Shown here one piece after another: positions 13,945 to 26,729 of a stretch of DNA of 64,000 bases. How positions within the stretch are numbered: the first letter of the stretch is position 1; the number at the start of each line of letters is the position of its first letter. The position numbers and the translations under genes are program-made. The stretch is taken from positions 69,652,052 to 69,716,051 of the forward strand of contig CM048591.1 in NCBI GenBank assembly GCA_026413225.1. The letters run 5' to 3'. Source of the DNA: Otis tarda (taxonomy: Eukaryota > Chordata > Aves > Otidiformes > Otididae). A model generated the notes under the pieces. That model was not told the origin of the DNA. It was given only the letters and a program-made list of their open reading frames with translations, and ran no database searches.

Positions 13945-16900
13945 GTAAGTAATTGAAAGGCAATGGTCAAATGAATGCCTCAGGGAAACACTCTGAAACA
14001 CTTGAAATCAGCATTTCTCTGCAACAGATTGAAGTAGTGCTTGATGACAATCTTTTGTGAGTAAATATTCATTAGCACAAGGTGACACAAAACAGATGCC
14101 CTGTGCAGATACGGAAAGCTAAGTAACAGTGCCATGCACAGACTTTAGTCACAGAGGAAAATGTTACTGAAGAATAGGGGGCAGAAAAATTTCTACACCA
14201 CCTGTGTTTTCAGCAGCTCGGGGGGATGAGAAGTCTCAGTACAGCCCATGGGAGATGATGGGGAGTGATGCTCCATGGCAGCGAATGGAGACCCTTCCTG
14301 GGTAGGGCTGCCAGTGTTTTTCACCTTGCAGATTCTCTGAAAAGCACTCTGCTAGATGTGCCTTTTATTCTTAACCTTAGCCTGTTGAGAACAGGCATGG
14401 TTTTCATAGTTAGATATAATGCAGGGGTCTTCAGGTTGAAAACCACTGACTATGGACAGTCTTTCCAAATGTGTCTGGTAAACATGGATGAACAGCTCTG
14501 TTCCTGGGGCTTAACACAGCTGATGTCTGCAAGTGCACAGTGCTTAACATCTCTAAAACTCACCCTTGGTGTATCTCAAGCTGAGCTTCTGAAAATGGAG
14601 ACAAACAGAATGAATACCTGAAGCTGAAATGTTGGCTGTGAGCACATTTCTACGGACAGATATAAAAAATGAATACCTTTGCTCTGGCTGCACTTAAAGT
14701 TGCCTGGCAGTGGGCCAGCTTTGGCCTGCAGATCATGTAGCTTCATTACCTTCATTAAGTCTGAGACTGAGTTAATAAGCTGTGCTGAGCAAGCTCATGT
14801 GTCTCTGCACCTGTCTCCAGAGCTACTTCAGGAGAGAGAAAAGAAGATGTGTCCTTTGGGGAAAGCTGCACAGTTCTTTTGTGATAATTACAAGTGCTGT
14901 CTTTTAAATGCACCCTATTAATTCTAGGAGGTTTTAAAATTGATGAACTCAGGTAGAGAGTAGAGCTTGTGTAAGAATTTATCCTGAAAAAGAAGTCCAG
15001 CTCATTTATTTATGTTGCAAAGCTCCTTGCCTCATGCTATATCAACTTAATCTCTTTTAAATCTATTGTCCTCAAAAGTTTGGGTGGTTTTGGATACAAA
15101 AGTACTAAAGGACCCCAGATCATAAGTTTACTTAAAATAGTTTCTGTGTGATGACTCCACAGTCAGTGGAAGGACAGAAAAGCTACTTTATCATAAACTT
15201 CTTGCTTTTCATTTAACACTCAGCTCACGTAACAAGAATGTTGTACTTTCCACTGCCGGTCATTCATACACTCATACTTTAAAGTTAACAAGAGTTTTAG
15301 TTCCTTTGCAGTTTTCAAGATTAGACATACTACATATGAAGATATTTCAGTTGCAAGCAAAACTTGTTCAGATTTGAAATAAATTTGACTAGCTTCATTT
15401 ATAGCAATTAAATATTTTGTAAACATAGGCTTGATTTTGAATGATGAACCTCAACTAATCCAAAATGTTGCTTTTCCAGTATTTGCCACTATTGTGAGCA
15501 GTCAGGAGGTTAAATTGAGATAATTACTGTCACATTACAGTTGTGGTGTCTTTTGTAATGCGTGCTGATGTACTTTGTAAAACGAATGTTGTAAGCATGT
15601 ATTTTTTATTCTCTTTAATGAGGCTCTTACTTTATAAACGCAAATAAAATGTAGCGTACAGCTGAATCACACTTTGGTACTACTTCATAACCTGCTATTC
15701 ATGAGCAAAAAAAGTTGTCATGGAAACTTGAACTGGGAGATGCAAGGCAATAATTGGATTCAAATCCTTTATTCAATGGATATGTTCTCTTTCTGTTAAT
15801 TAATTGTGAAGGATTTGTGGTTTCCTTGTATTTGTCTGTTATGTGAAGTAAGTTGCTAAGCAATTTCTATTAATATAATTTCTGAGTACTTTTTTTGCAT
15901 GTATTTAATAAATGACATTGAAAAGGCTTATTAGTTTTGCTTGAAAAGAGCAGTCACATGATATGATGTGTTGCTTTTCCCTGTGCATCAGGTATGTTTC
16001 TCTTCCCATAAGAAACTTCTGTCTTTCTTATGTTCATGTTTTAGATGTGAATACTTCTTGATTTTTTGACATTCAGTTAACAGGCCTTGTTCTGGGGGAC
16101 AGTTCTGTCTGCACACTCATTTATGATAATATTTGAGGAATATAAGAAGAAAAAAAAAGGAATTAAAGCATACTGTAATAGGATTTCTTGGAGGATTTTT
16201 TCACAGGCTGATTGATTAATGAGCAAGAAATTTATTTGACCTGTATGACCTTAGTGTTTCAAAGAGGATCAATTCAGTGAAATGCATTCCTGTCATGAAT
16301 GGAATACTGTAAATTTGGGAAGAGTCATTAAGTTAGAATTTGTTTTTTCCATAGTCTGTTTAGGAGTTGCAGGCAATTTTTACAGTATACTTTGTTGATC
16401 AATTTCTTGTCAGGTAGGTGCAAAGGTTGTTCTTGTAGATGAATAAGTAGCTGTGCTAATGGCTGTTTTTACAGAGGCTGAAACTGGAATACAGCCGGGT
16501 ATTTTTCTGTGAATTAATCAAATGTGGACAATTCAGGCTGCTGGGCTTTGTATTCTAGTTTCTTTTAAATATCTATCTTCTTCGTCATGACCATAGTATT
16601 TTACTTAATATCATATTTGAAAATTGTAGCTTTTTTCCTAATGGTTAGCGAGCATTAAATATACTGGACTGAGCCATGGAAACTAAATTCCTCTGTGAAT
16701 TCACAGTTTTAATCTAGGCTGCACAGTTGCTCCAAGTGATTTTTTTTGTAACTGAACTATTCTTATGGGCAAGTTGTTATATGTCAAAGTGGAAAATGCC
16801 TGTGTCTGCTCCACAGGGCACTGCAGTTGCTTCTGTGTTCTGACTTTGTATGTAATTTTGTGCTCTTTTTTCCCCCTAGTCATACTCTTTTTCCTGCACC

Positions 16901-17585
16901 CATATCTGCTCTTCTAATCTGCATGAATTTTTAAAATGTTTTTCCACCAGGGTTGTTCCCTGAGTGCTGACACAGAGTGTACCCAGCCACTGGTGTTAAG
17001 CATGGTGTAATTTAATTTTGCTCTGAAGAAGCGTGGCTGGCACAGTAGCTGGGTGTCTTTTGGCCACCAGGAGCCTGGTTGCCTTCTTAGCAGTTACAGA
17101 CTCCTGGAAGATAAGCTGGCTTTAGTAGTTCCCGTTCCTTTGTAGGGTATCCTGGAAAAAGGACTCACATCCAACAGAAAGATTTTGCCAGTATAGTGTT
17201 CATGAGTTCAGCTGAAACAACAGATTTTCCTATCAGAGCTGCAATTTATGTGCAAATTTGCAAACATATTCCATTTTTTTTTCTCTGGAATATAATTTTT
17301 TTTTTGACACTATGACACTGAACAACATTTCTAGACATGTGGCTGCAGTCTGCTAGCAGGACAAGACTTGAAGAGTTAAACTTCCAGAGATGGAACCTGA
17401 GATGCTGATTGACCAAGGGAAGAAGTTAATGGTAGCGACTGTGTTTGGTCTCCCTGATGTGCCTTCCAGTGACACAGGCTTTATCTGCACAGGTAAAGAG
17501 CTGTGTGTTCGATTTCTCTGCCCCAAGGTTGAGAAAATTAATTCTGTACTTTCAGTGATATAAACGTGAATAGAACTTGCCCTCT
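13945..17585. other. Unique non-coding stretch
   Basis: No supported gene or repeat. Open frames at 14265-14621 and 14679-14921 (plus strand) are under 120 codons, lack recognisable domains and are not flanked by clear splice sites. The 15,450-16,200 part is very AT-rich. Confidence 0.5.
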
Positions 17586-18079
17586 TGTTGCAGTTTAGCA
17601 CTGCTCAGGACCAAGCTACGCAGTCTTTCATTCACTCCCCTCACCCTCCAGTGGGATGGGGAGGAGAATTAATAAAGAAAAGAAGGCAAAACTTTTGGGT
17701 TGAGGAAAAAAAAAAAAACCAGTTTAAGAGAATGACAGAAGAAAACAAAACAAAGATGAGAAACAAACAAACAAAAACCCCCCTAATAACAGAAAATATT
17801 GAAGCACATAATTTACAGTACAATAGCTCACAGTGGAGTCCTGATGCCCAGTTTCCTCCTGAGTAGCAGGAAGCCTCGCTCAGCACCCTCCTTACATATA
17901 CACTGAGCATGATGTCAGAGGGTCTGGAACAGCCCTTTGGCCAATTTGGGTAAACTGTCCCAGCTGTTGGCTAATTAGTGAACTATCCCAGCTATGTCCC
18001 CCAGCCACAGGGGCCACCAGCTCCAGTTCCTCTCACAGCTCAGGTGAAAATTAACTCCATCCTAGCCAGAACCAGGACA
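17586..18079 (-). mobile_element. Solo LTR of an avian endogenous retrovirus (older copy)
   Basis: The sequence aligns along its length with the LTR at 62,540-63,139. Shared blocks are the TGTxGxxGTTTAGC edge, the CCAGTGGGATGGGGxAGA block, the ACTGAGCxTGATxTC block and the terminal GAAAATTAACTCCATCC...CCAGGACA edge. By analogy with the second copy the LTR reads on the minus strand, starting TGTCCTGG and ending CA. The TATA and polyadenylation signals are eroded here. No internal retroviral region or tRNA primer-binding site lies next to the U5 edge, so this is a solo LTR left by recombination. The flanking pentamers CCTCT and ACTCT fit a 5-bp target duplication with one mismatch. The family is recognised from memory of common bird LTRs; the exact subfamily name is not claimed. 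Confidence 0.82.
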
Positions 18080-18959
18080 ACTCTTGAGTAAAAATCTTGT
18101 TTATCTTTCATTTTTGTGGTTGTGGTTTCTCACAAAAGCAAGATCTCTCTTGGCTTCAGAATCATATAGGTAACTGCATATTGATTCTCTCTAATCTTTT
18201 GGCAGGTGACCTGAGAAACTGTTAGTTCAATCCTTACATTGTTGTATGCTTTGTCAAAATCACTGCTTGTACCTAGGTAGACTTTGAAAAAACATTGCAT
18301 GAGAAAGATCTCATTCACACAGCATTTTAGGTCCTTCCTGAAATCTGCCATAGCAAACAAAATAATCTTCCCTTTTCTGTACCTTATGTTTGGCAGGCCT
18401 TACTCAGCAGACAAGTAGTTTATGTTACAAAGACATAGTGTAAAGCAAGTTAAAGAAAATTATCTTATCCAAGACCATCACTTATTTAGAAGACTAGTAA
18501 CTACATGTTTAAATAGACTGTACATAAAAGAGTCTGGGAAGCTCTGTTTAGTAGGAAGAATCCAGTGCACATGTAAGAGAAGAAATTAAGAATTAGTTCT
18601 CCACTGCTTCTCAGTTACTTGTAGAACTTACTTGTGCAAACAAGTGAATAACTTTAGGAAATATCTTAAAATAAATACTTCAAGTTTTTGTAAACAGAAG
18701 TACTCAGCATGACACCAGCTCTTCTTATAAAGAAAAGAAATGACCATACTGACTGATGGTCAACTATATGAGCAGAACAGAGGAAATGTTCCATGGTGCA
18801 CCACACCTTTCAAATTGCTAGCAAAAATTGGTTTTCAATTACTAGAGGTTGTTCAGAGTAAATTAGCTTTTCAGAATAACAGTAATGAAAACATCATCAT
18901 CAGACTAGTTTAAAGTCCAAAACTTGGTTTAGTTTCTAACTCCAGGCTATTTTGGAACT
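18080..18959. other. Unique non-coding stretch between LTR and CR1
   Basis: AT-rich sequence with no recognisable gene or repeat. Confidence 0.5.
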
Positions 18960-19931
18960 ATATCCCGGTATTGGGGCTGGCCCTGTTTAGCATCTTTGTT
19001 GGTGACATGGACAATGGGATTGAGTGCGCCCTTAGCAAGTTCACTGACAACACCAAGCTGTGTGGTACAGTCAACATGCTTGAGGGGAGGAATGCCATCC
19101 AGAGGGGCCTTGACAGGCTGGAGAGGTGGGCCTGTGAGAACCTCATGAAGTTCAACAAGGCCAAGTGCAAGGTGGTGGAGCTGGGTCAGGGCAATTCCAA
19201 GAAAAAATAGAGGCTGGGCAGAGAATGGATCGAAAACAGCCCTGAGGAGAAGGACTTGGGAGTGCTGGTGGAAGAGAAGCTCAACCTCAGCCAGCAACGT
19301 GTGCTTGCAGCCCAGAAGCCCAGCTGCATCCTGGGCTGCATCAAAAGAAGTGTGGCCAGCAGGTTAAGGGGGGTGATTTTTCCCCTCTACTCTGCTTTCG
19401 TGAGATCTCACCTGGAGTACAGCATCCAGATCTGGAGCCCCCAATATAAGAAGGACATGGACCTGTTGGAGCAATTCCAGAGGAGGGCCACAAAGATGAT
19501 GAGAGGGCTGGAGCACCTCTCCTATGAGGACAGGCTGAGAGAGTTGGGGCTGTTCAGTCTGGAGAAGAGGAGGCTCTGGGGAGACCTTCTAGGAGTCTTC
19601 CAATAGCTAAAGGAGGCCTACAGGAAAGATGGGGGGAAACTCTTTAGCAGGGCCTGCTGTGATAGGATGAGGGGTAATGGTTTTAAAACAGAGGGAGGTA
19701 GATTCAAATTAGACATCAGAAAAAATTTGTTTACAATAAGGGCAGTGGAGCACTGGAACAGGTTGCCCAGAGAGGTGGTGGGTGCCCCATCCTTGGAAAC
19801 ATTCAAGGCCAGGTTGGACGGGGCTCTGAGCAACCTGATCTGTTTGAAGATGTCCCTGCTTCTTGCAGGGGGGTTGGACTAGATGGCCTTTAAAGGTCCT
19901 TTCCAGCACACACTATTCTATGATTCTATTC
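18960..19931 (+). mobile_element. CR1 LINE, 5'-truncated, ORF2 reverse-transcriptase C-terminal part and 3' end
   Basis: A 5'-truncated CR1 non-LTR retrotransposon. The retained ORF2 part would have encoded the palm of the reverse transcriptase, which copies CR1 RNA at the nicked target. Translation begins near the LFSIFVGDMD segment that follows the PQGSVLGP motif. The whole 3' half (18,961-19,882) stays in one frame with only two stops, at 19,208 and 19,604. The normal ORF2 end (GGLD, stop) is at 19,880-19,882. The catalytic box, usually [FY]ADD, reads FTDN, so the key aspartate is lost. The element closes with the CR1 3' terminus and ATTCTATG-type repeats near 19,915-19,931. Sequence style groups it with the copies at 21,274, 37,999 and 54,727. 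Confidence 0.96.
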
Positions 19932-20224
19932 TAACCATTGTTTTCTGCATACTGTTAGAGCCTGGAAACTTGAGCTCAAAAGAGCTTTTGAAATGACAGG
20001 ACTTCCATATTACATGGTTTAAGGGTTTATGATCTTAGATTTGAACATCTAGATTTATTCTTCTCATCAGACAGTCTCTGAAGATATTTACATTAAATAT
20101 TGGTTTAATAATTTCTTAAAGAAGTGCTATCATAGATTTTATTTCAACTGATCTTTACACAGATATAATTTTTTGGCCTGTTTGGAGCCTGAGCGCCTGT
20201 AGAGACAAATACTAAGTACTAGCA

Positions 20225-20690
20225 GCACCATGAGTAAGATGAACACTGTGCATGAAAGATGGGCTGCATTAGCAAGCATGCAACCACCAGTGATTGCTCT
20301 CTTCTGTTTATGCACTTATGACGCCGCATCTGGCATACTGTATACAATTTTGGGACCCCAGTACAAGAAAGATACTGCCAAGCTTGAGAGAGGTCAGCAG
20401 AAGATGCCTGGAGCGTATATCATATTCCATGACTGAGGGAGATGAGTTGGCTTGGCTTAATTTTCAGAAGGCTAAAGGGGGATCTTATTACAGTCTTCAG
20501 CTGCTAGATGAAGACTGTTTAGCAGATGAAACCATACTGCTCTCAAGGCTGTATTCCTGAAGGACAAAAGGCAACAGTCCCAACTTGCAGCAAAAGAGAT
20601 TCTAACTGGATATAAGGGGAAAAACCTGTTCACTGTGGGAGAACTTTAGATGAAGCTTAATTCCAGCTGTAACAGATCTTTTTGAAGAAA
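20225..20690 (+). mobile_element. Old, highly diverged CR1 fragment
   Basis: Diverged ORF2 3' segments can be matched in order to CR1. These are an ATCTGGCATACTGTATACAA segment (HLEYC-like), GGGACCCCAGTACAAGAAAG, a run equivalent to EERLRxLxLF, an AGGGGGATCTTATTACAGTC segment and a GGAAAAACCTGTTCACTGTG segment near the 3' end. Numerous indels and stops show it is much older than the CR1 copies on either side. The 3' UTR and terminal repeats are not clearly visible, so the right edge is approximate. It belongs to a different, earlier CR1 lineage. Confidence 0.75.
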
Positions 20691-21273
20691 AGCTTTAAAT
20701 TTGGGGATTTTAAGTACTTTTAAAAGTAGATGGGATATATTTAAGTAGAACTTTAAGTACATCAGTGTAACATTTTCATGTCTTGTCATTTATAGCATCT
20801 GTTTCTTGCACCTCAGACCATCCATTGCAATTATCACAACATATGAGTCTTGGAACATTAGTGATAAACAATTAAACTTTTTTCTTAGCTAGCTAGGTCT
20901 AAAAATAGACTTTATTCTCTATCTTTATCAGTCAACAACCAGTCAAGAAAACCTGTGATAAAATTTAGGTTTCATTTTCTCCTTCAAAAGCACAAACTAC
21001 GAAACTAGCCGGAAAAGTAAGATACAGAAAGTCTATTGTGAAAAATAAAACCTGCAAAGTATAAGATTAGTATTTTCCATGCAGTATCCATAGTAATTAC
21101 ATCCTTGTCTGTCCCTGTCTGTAAGAAAGGAAGAGGCATTTTTGCTGACACTTGTTTGGTAGAAAAGCTCCCTTCTCTTCTGTAAGTATCTGACTTGAGT
21201 GAGCTCTGAACATGTGACCAACCCACTGTGTGCGGAGTAAAGAATGACAGATAGAGAGGAATGAAAGGTACCT
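20691..21273. other. Unique stretch between CR1 copies
   Basis: AT-rich DNA with nothing recognisable. It separates the old CR1 fragment from the short CR1 tail on the same strand. Confidence 0.5.
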
Positions 21274-21436
21274 GGAAAGGTGGTGGATGCCCCATCCCTG
21301 GAAACATTCAAGGCCAGGTTGGATGGGGTTCTGAGCAATCTGGTGTGGTTGAACATGTCCTTGCAGGGCGGTTGGACTAGATGACCTTTAAAGGTCCCTT
21401 CCAACTCACACTATTCTGTGATTCTAAGATTCCATG
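21274..21436 (+). mobile_element. CR1 LINE, very short 3'-end copy
   Basis: The last ~160 bp of a CR1: the end of ORF2 (VVDAPSLETFKARLDG-type peptide in the sense strand), the ACCTTTAAAGGTCCCTTCCAA block and an ATTCTGTGATTCTAAGATTC terminal repeat. The extreme 5' truncation is normal for CR1, whose reverse transcription usually aborts early. It is the third plus-strand CR1 within 2.5 kb. Confidence 0.95.
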
Positions 21437-24395
21437 ATTATTTTGATAAGGAAAATCATGTTTATTTTTAAACAAAGATGTTTAGTTTGATACAGGTTGT
21501 GTATGAGTCAGTAACAGACAGTTTCAAAAGCTAAGATAGCTTTCAAGCTTTTTCTTTAAAGCTCTTTTAATTATGCTTGATTTATTTTTTTCTTTGGATT
21601 TGGATTTTTACCCTGGCTTTATTTACAAAGCAGGCTCATGGGATGTTATACTTAAGAGAGAAAGCTTTTGATCTTCTGGGTGGGCTACAAAACATGCTCT
21701 CTCTTGCTCATTTTCCCCTTGCTTTGCTTTTAGGAAAAGCTTCCAGCTGTCCCCAAGTAATGATCAGATGGTGGTTATAGTAAGAGAGAGGAAAGGAAAA
21801 GTCAGATAACTGGAGCAAAGGTATAACTGGGGTCAAGTTATGGAATACTACCCATCCTCTTGAGAGATGGGGATAAAAGAAGAAGAGAGTGGGAGGAAAG
21901 TAAAATACCTGACTGAAAGTGTTCCATGGGCAACTATGCTGTTTCTTTTTTTCCACCTGTTTCCAGATCTAGATGGTACAATTACTTAACAAGTAAATAA
22001 TTTAGCAACTATTTAAATAACAAATTATATAAAGCTTAATTAACCAGAATACACCCATCAGAAACATGAACAAATGTAGAACAGCAGGGAATAGATCTAC
22101 CCACACAAATTCTCCTTCTTCCTGAAAGACGTAACGCAGATAATTGCCTTCCTTTTGGTCCAAGTAACTAGAAAACATTTGGGGCTTTTTAGGATATCCC
22201 AGTGAAGAAAAGAGACCAAGCATCGAGCTGGGATAGTTTGTGCTGATTTGTTTATTTGTAATGACACAGAAAATTTGCATTTTTTGAGCAGAGGAGGAAT
22301 CCAATAATTTTTAGTTTAGTTTAGAAGCAAGCCTGTCTTTGTACCTCTTTCTAGGCCCCAAGCAAATCTAATTTTTTTTTCTTACTCTGTTAGTATCTCA
22401 CTCCTTTTCCAGGTGAAGTCCCCAGCATCCATTCAAGCTTCGAATAAAAACATATCAAGTCCCTTTTACCTATAGCAACAGGATTCTTTTCCCTTTGTTT
22501 TCAGCAGGAAAATGTACTTAATGTTTGCTGCAGCTGTCTTCAGTGAAGGGAAATGGTTAAACTTCCCAGGTTCAACAAGATTTAGTTCAGTGTCTAACAA
22601 TACTCATTGCAGTGGTTTAAAAAATCCCAAACAGTTTTAGTCAAAAGATAAAGATGTCCTGAAGCTTAGGCCCTAGAAGAAAACATCTGTCATCATTCTG
22701 TTTCTTCTATTTTTCAGGGCTCCAGGTGGAGCAGCACCCTTGGCAGAAGCAGTAATAGTATCCCATGAGAAGAGTCATTTTTCCAAATAGGCTGCTCTCA
22801 TGCTATTCAGGTCAGAGATTATGCTGTTAAATGTCATCCAGACTCCGACAGACAGCTAATTAAAGTCAAGGAGTGCCAGTCCCATGCACTCTTAGGAAGT
22901 GATAGTGATTAAAAAGCAAATCCATTGCCACTTTTTCAAATTTGGAAGAGGAAACATCATTAAGACCACACTGCAGTGCAACAAGGTAAGTAAGAGTAAG
23001 GTGTAGATAACAACAGAGAGGTCTAAACTCAAAATCTTTATTCTAGAACCAGGACCAGGCATAGATGGGAAGGAGCTGCCTTGGCCATTGAAGTAATATT
23101 ATTATCTTAACCAACTGGGAATCTAGCAAAGGTCTTGTACACGAGATAAAGAAGCATAAAACTAATTTGTTAATGTGTGATAAGGTATTTATTATTACTA
23201 AGTAGGGGCAGAGGTCAAATGAACAATTGACTTTTTTGGACAACCATAGTTTTTTCCATAGGGGTCTGAAGCAGTGGTTTTAAGTGCTGAAGGCATACTG
23301 CTCCCAGCTCTTTCCCAGCCCCCTTCTGGAGATCACCGCCTTTATGGCAAAAGAACATCTGGATGATCACCAGTGAAGCCACTTGAGCCCATTAGAGGGG
23401 CAATATAAAACTTAGTCCAGGTTCAGCTAGTATTCCAGTTTGTGAACTGCAGTGATCTGGGAGCTATTTCACTTAGAGTTCAGATGTCAGCATTGTATAT
23501 TGGTGACCTCCAGGAGACAACTGGAAACCAAAACTGCTCTAGCCACCTAAAAGCAGCAGCCTCTCTTCAAGAGTCAACACCGTAAAGTTGTTGTGCCAAA
23601 ACCGTTCATTGTGTGGGTTGAAAAGAATGGTATCAAATTTGGAGATAGTGCAGAATTCCTGTTGAAGCAGCTGCATTTGATCTTAAAATCCTTACCCACA
23701 TCAGACAGAGGATTGCTGAGCAGCTAGAGGAGGATGTAGCAGGACTGCAGTGGAATAATAGCTCCCAGCAACAATGAGTTTAGCTGTCGAAAAGGCATGC
23801 AAATTCTATCAAATATTTGGAAAGATGAAATAAGATGCCTGCCAAGACATAACCTGTCAAGAAGCCTAGGGCCTGGAGAACTCAAATGACTTTTTTTCAC
23901 AAACCTGCATAGTCACTAGGCAGGTTTCTGTTATTGCCCCTAAGCTGGAAATAAATTACTTTTTCATTACCTTCACCCATATGGAAACCTTCTGTATCAT
24001 GGGAAATGTTCTTTGAGAATGCTGCACCAATGGGACTAGGATTAAAAATGTGTTTTAAATCAAATGGAAGGGAAAGCAAAAATAGTGAAATACAGTTTCT
24101 AAAGAAAGGAGATGGCATCTGATGTGATCTAGTTCAAACGTGCAGTTGCTTTACCTCTGTTCACAGTTTTAGCAGAGGCCTTCAGGACTAATACCAACCC
24201 AAAGGCTGAAATATTTTTATTGTCTTAATAATCTTCTTTCTAAGTGATGGTTGAGGCCCTCAGCATACATAAACAAAAATGTTTACATTGTGTTCATGCC
24301 TGTGGGTGTTAAGTACATGTATCTAATTACTATTTTTGCACATCTTTGGCAACTGTGAGTGAAAATTGGCTAAAACTACTGTTTTGTCAATGTCG
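21437..24395. other. Unique non-coding stretch
   Basis: No gene or repeat recognised. One splice-site pair (acceptor ending 22,717, donor after 22,985) encloses a segment with stops in every frame. It is described among the findings as a possible non-coding exon. Confidence 0.5.
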
Positions 24396-24476
24396 TGTTT
24401 GTTTTTTTGTTCATTGTATTTTTTGCTTTTGGGTTTTTTTTGTTGTTGTTGTTTGTTTTTTTGTGGTTTTTTTAAG
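24396..24476 (+). repeat. T/G-rich low-complexity tract
   Basis: About 80 bp almost free of A and C, built from T runs separated by single G or GG, including a short GTT repeat. It is low-complexity sequence with no coding meaning. The reverse strand reads as A/C-rich. Confidence 0.85.
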
Positions 24477-26729
24477 ATCCTTGCTGTTTTAAGAGTCAGA
24501 TTTCAGCCTATGTACAGTAATAATCCCACAGCAAATCCACACTGTATATTGGTGTTCAGTGTACTAGAAACAGAAGTCAGGAGAGTACCTATTGGAAAGA
24601 TGTGGTAAATATGTGTACATTTCTTCCAGATATTTTAAGGGGATACCTACATGTTTGCCTGCAATGCTCTAAGATGGGTCTGAGCTCTTACCCAGGTTCT
24701 TAACGAGGCTAGATGCAGTGGTTTCCACCAGAAGTCTTGTAAGAGACCCTGCTGTACCTCTGCTGCTGGTTCCTTCATGTTCATGCCAGGTCAAGTCCAT
24801 GTTCTGGCTGTGAAGTGCCGCTGCTGAAGGGGGACACACTGCCTTTCTGGCTGCTACTGATTGGTAGGTGATAGAGAAGAACAGAGTGATCACTTCTTAA
24901 TCTGTGACATATGTCATCTAACTTTGACAATAACCATGAGTCAGAATGTTCAGCAGGGCACAGGCACAGCTCAGTGTCAGTGTGTTCCTATGGCTCCTAG
25001 AGAGGACCTGCCTTACGGCTTGCTAAGTCACGGTTGCGGGCAGAACAAGTCCTGAACAACCCATCACTGAACTGTGCAGGTAAGTCCTACACCTTCTCTG
25101 TATATTGCACATGTTGCTTCTTTTATTTCTGGAGTTAGAAGTAATGCATAAGGAAATCAATATGCTTAGCTCATCTCAGAGCACAACAGCATGGCATTGC
25201 CTAGACCAGCTGATGTCTTGCACATAAATAGTGAATGAAGAAGGCCAGATAAAGTGACTGCATGCATGAAAATGCCCCACCAAAAGCAAAGAGCTCAGGC
25301 AACCCAGGCTTGATAATTTATCTGTTGCAGCATTTTTGTGAGTACCACAGCCCTATCTCTGTCTGCTAGAGGTGCATTGTCATCAACGCCTTTGTCCATA
25401 TTATAATGATTAACATCATAAAAGTCCCATGGGGCCCCAGTCCTCAGCGCTCTCCCACTCCACAGTCAAGAGTCTCATCCTGAAGAGTGATTCGGGGCTG
25501 TGGGGTACAATACTTTCCGTGCCTAGCTTCAACAGCACAGCAGAACCAAAGAAATTCACTTGTGTATGAGAGAGGAGAAGACTTGGACTGGTCACAGCCA
25601 GTCTGCTATGCTTTTTATGCCCCTTTTTTACCTGCGCTGTTTTAACTTCTTTTGTAGGTGCAACTGAGTTCTCAACCAGGATTGAATTTTCATGCCTGAA
25701 ATTATTTGTTATACATTCATACTGAAATAATACATCTACATACTGATGTTGTTGTAAACAGCATTTTATGTATCTTACAGAAATGTGTGAACTTAACTTG
25801 CTTTATTGGCACTTGTTTTCTCTACAATAAAATCCATCTGCACTTGGAGCAAAGAGATAAGGCTTGGCTGAACACAGAAGTATGCCTCTTTGTAAATTCT
25901 TATTCTCCTTCCAGGAATTATCTTGCCTATTATCTTGTCTCTGTGGCCTGGATAAGTTGTTGGAATGCAAGAATTTAGTGAATACTAAGTTTGTACCTCT
26001 GCTTTCTTCAGTTTGAGGCTCTTTCTGTGGCAGCAGGAAATTAATTTTTTGAAGAAAAATATTTGGCTCTAGGGGTTTTCTTGTAGATCTAATATTGTTA
26101 TCTGCAATAAGAGGAAAACAAGTACAGTCAACTATTTTGTTGTCCCTGTCTGTACTGTAAGCCGGTTTGCGTATGTATATTTACGGTCTAATTGGACATG
26201 TGCTCATCCACCAGATAATTGGGGTCAGACAGGTCAAGCAATGCAGTGTTATGTTCACCAATGAAATCTTATCTTTTGCGATATACCAGACTTATTTAAT
26301 ATCGGGATGTGTAACAATAAGCAGCTAATCATGTATACATGTACAAAACCCTGCAGAAATTAGCTCTTTCCCAGATACATCAGGGGAGGAGAGGAAGTGT
26401 CCCTTCAGTCGTGTTGAGCAGCATCTAACTCTGCAGCGTACATGTTACAGTAAATTTGTTTGCCACTGCAGTCCACTCTACTCTAGATGAGACACTGTTG
26501 ATCACAGAGCAGAAAATGGATCCATAGTCTGTTTCTTGAGTACTGCTCTGCAGTGAATAAGACTTTCTCTCTATGGCTTGTACGGATGTTTGAGTAGCTG
26601 AAGTAATCACAAGACTTTATATAATTCAGTGATAAAAAATGTAACACTATACACATGAATGGCTGCTATTCAAATACCAAGACATCCTGAGACTGGAGCA
26701 GTGATATCAGCAAATATTTTTATCCCCAT
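24477..26729. other. Unique non-coding stretch
   Basis: No supported gene. Two splice-site-bounded open segments (24,692-24,823 on the minus strand and 25,001-25,079 on the plus strand) are noted as findings. Because they are close together and on opposite strands, at least one is probably chance. Confidence 0.45.
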
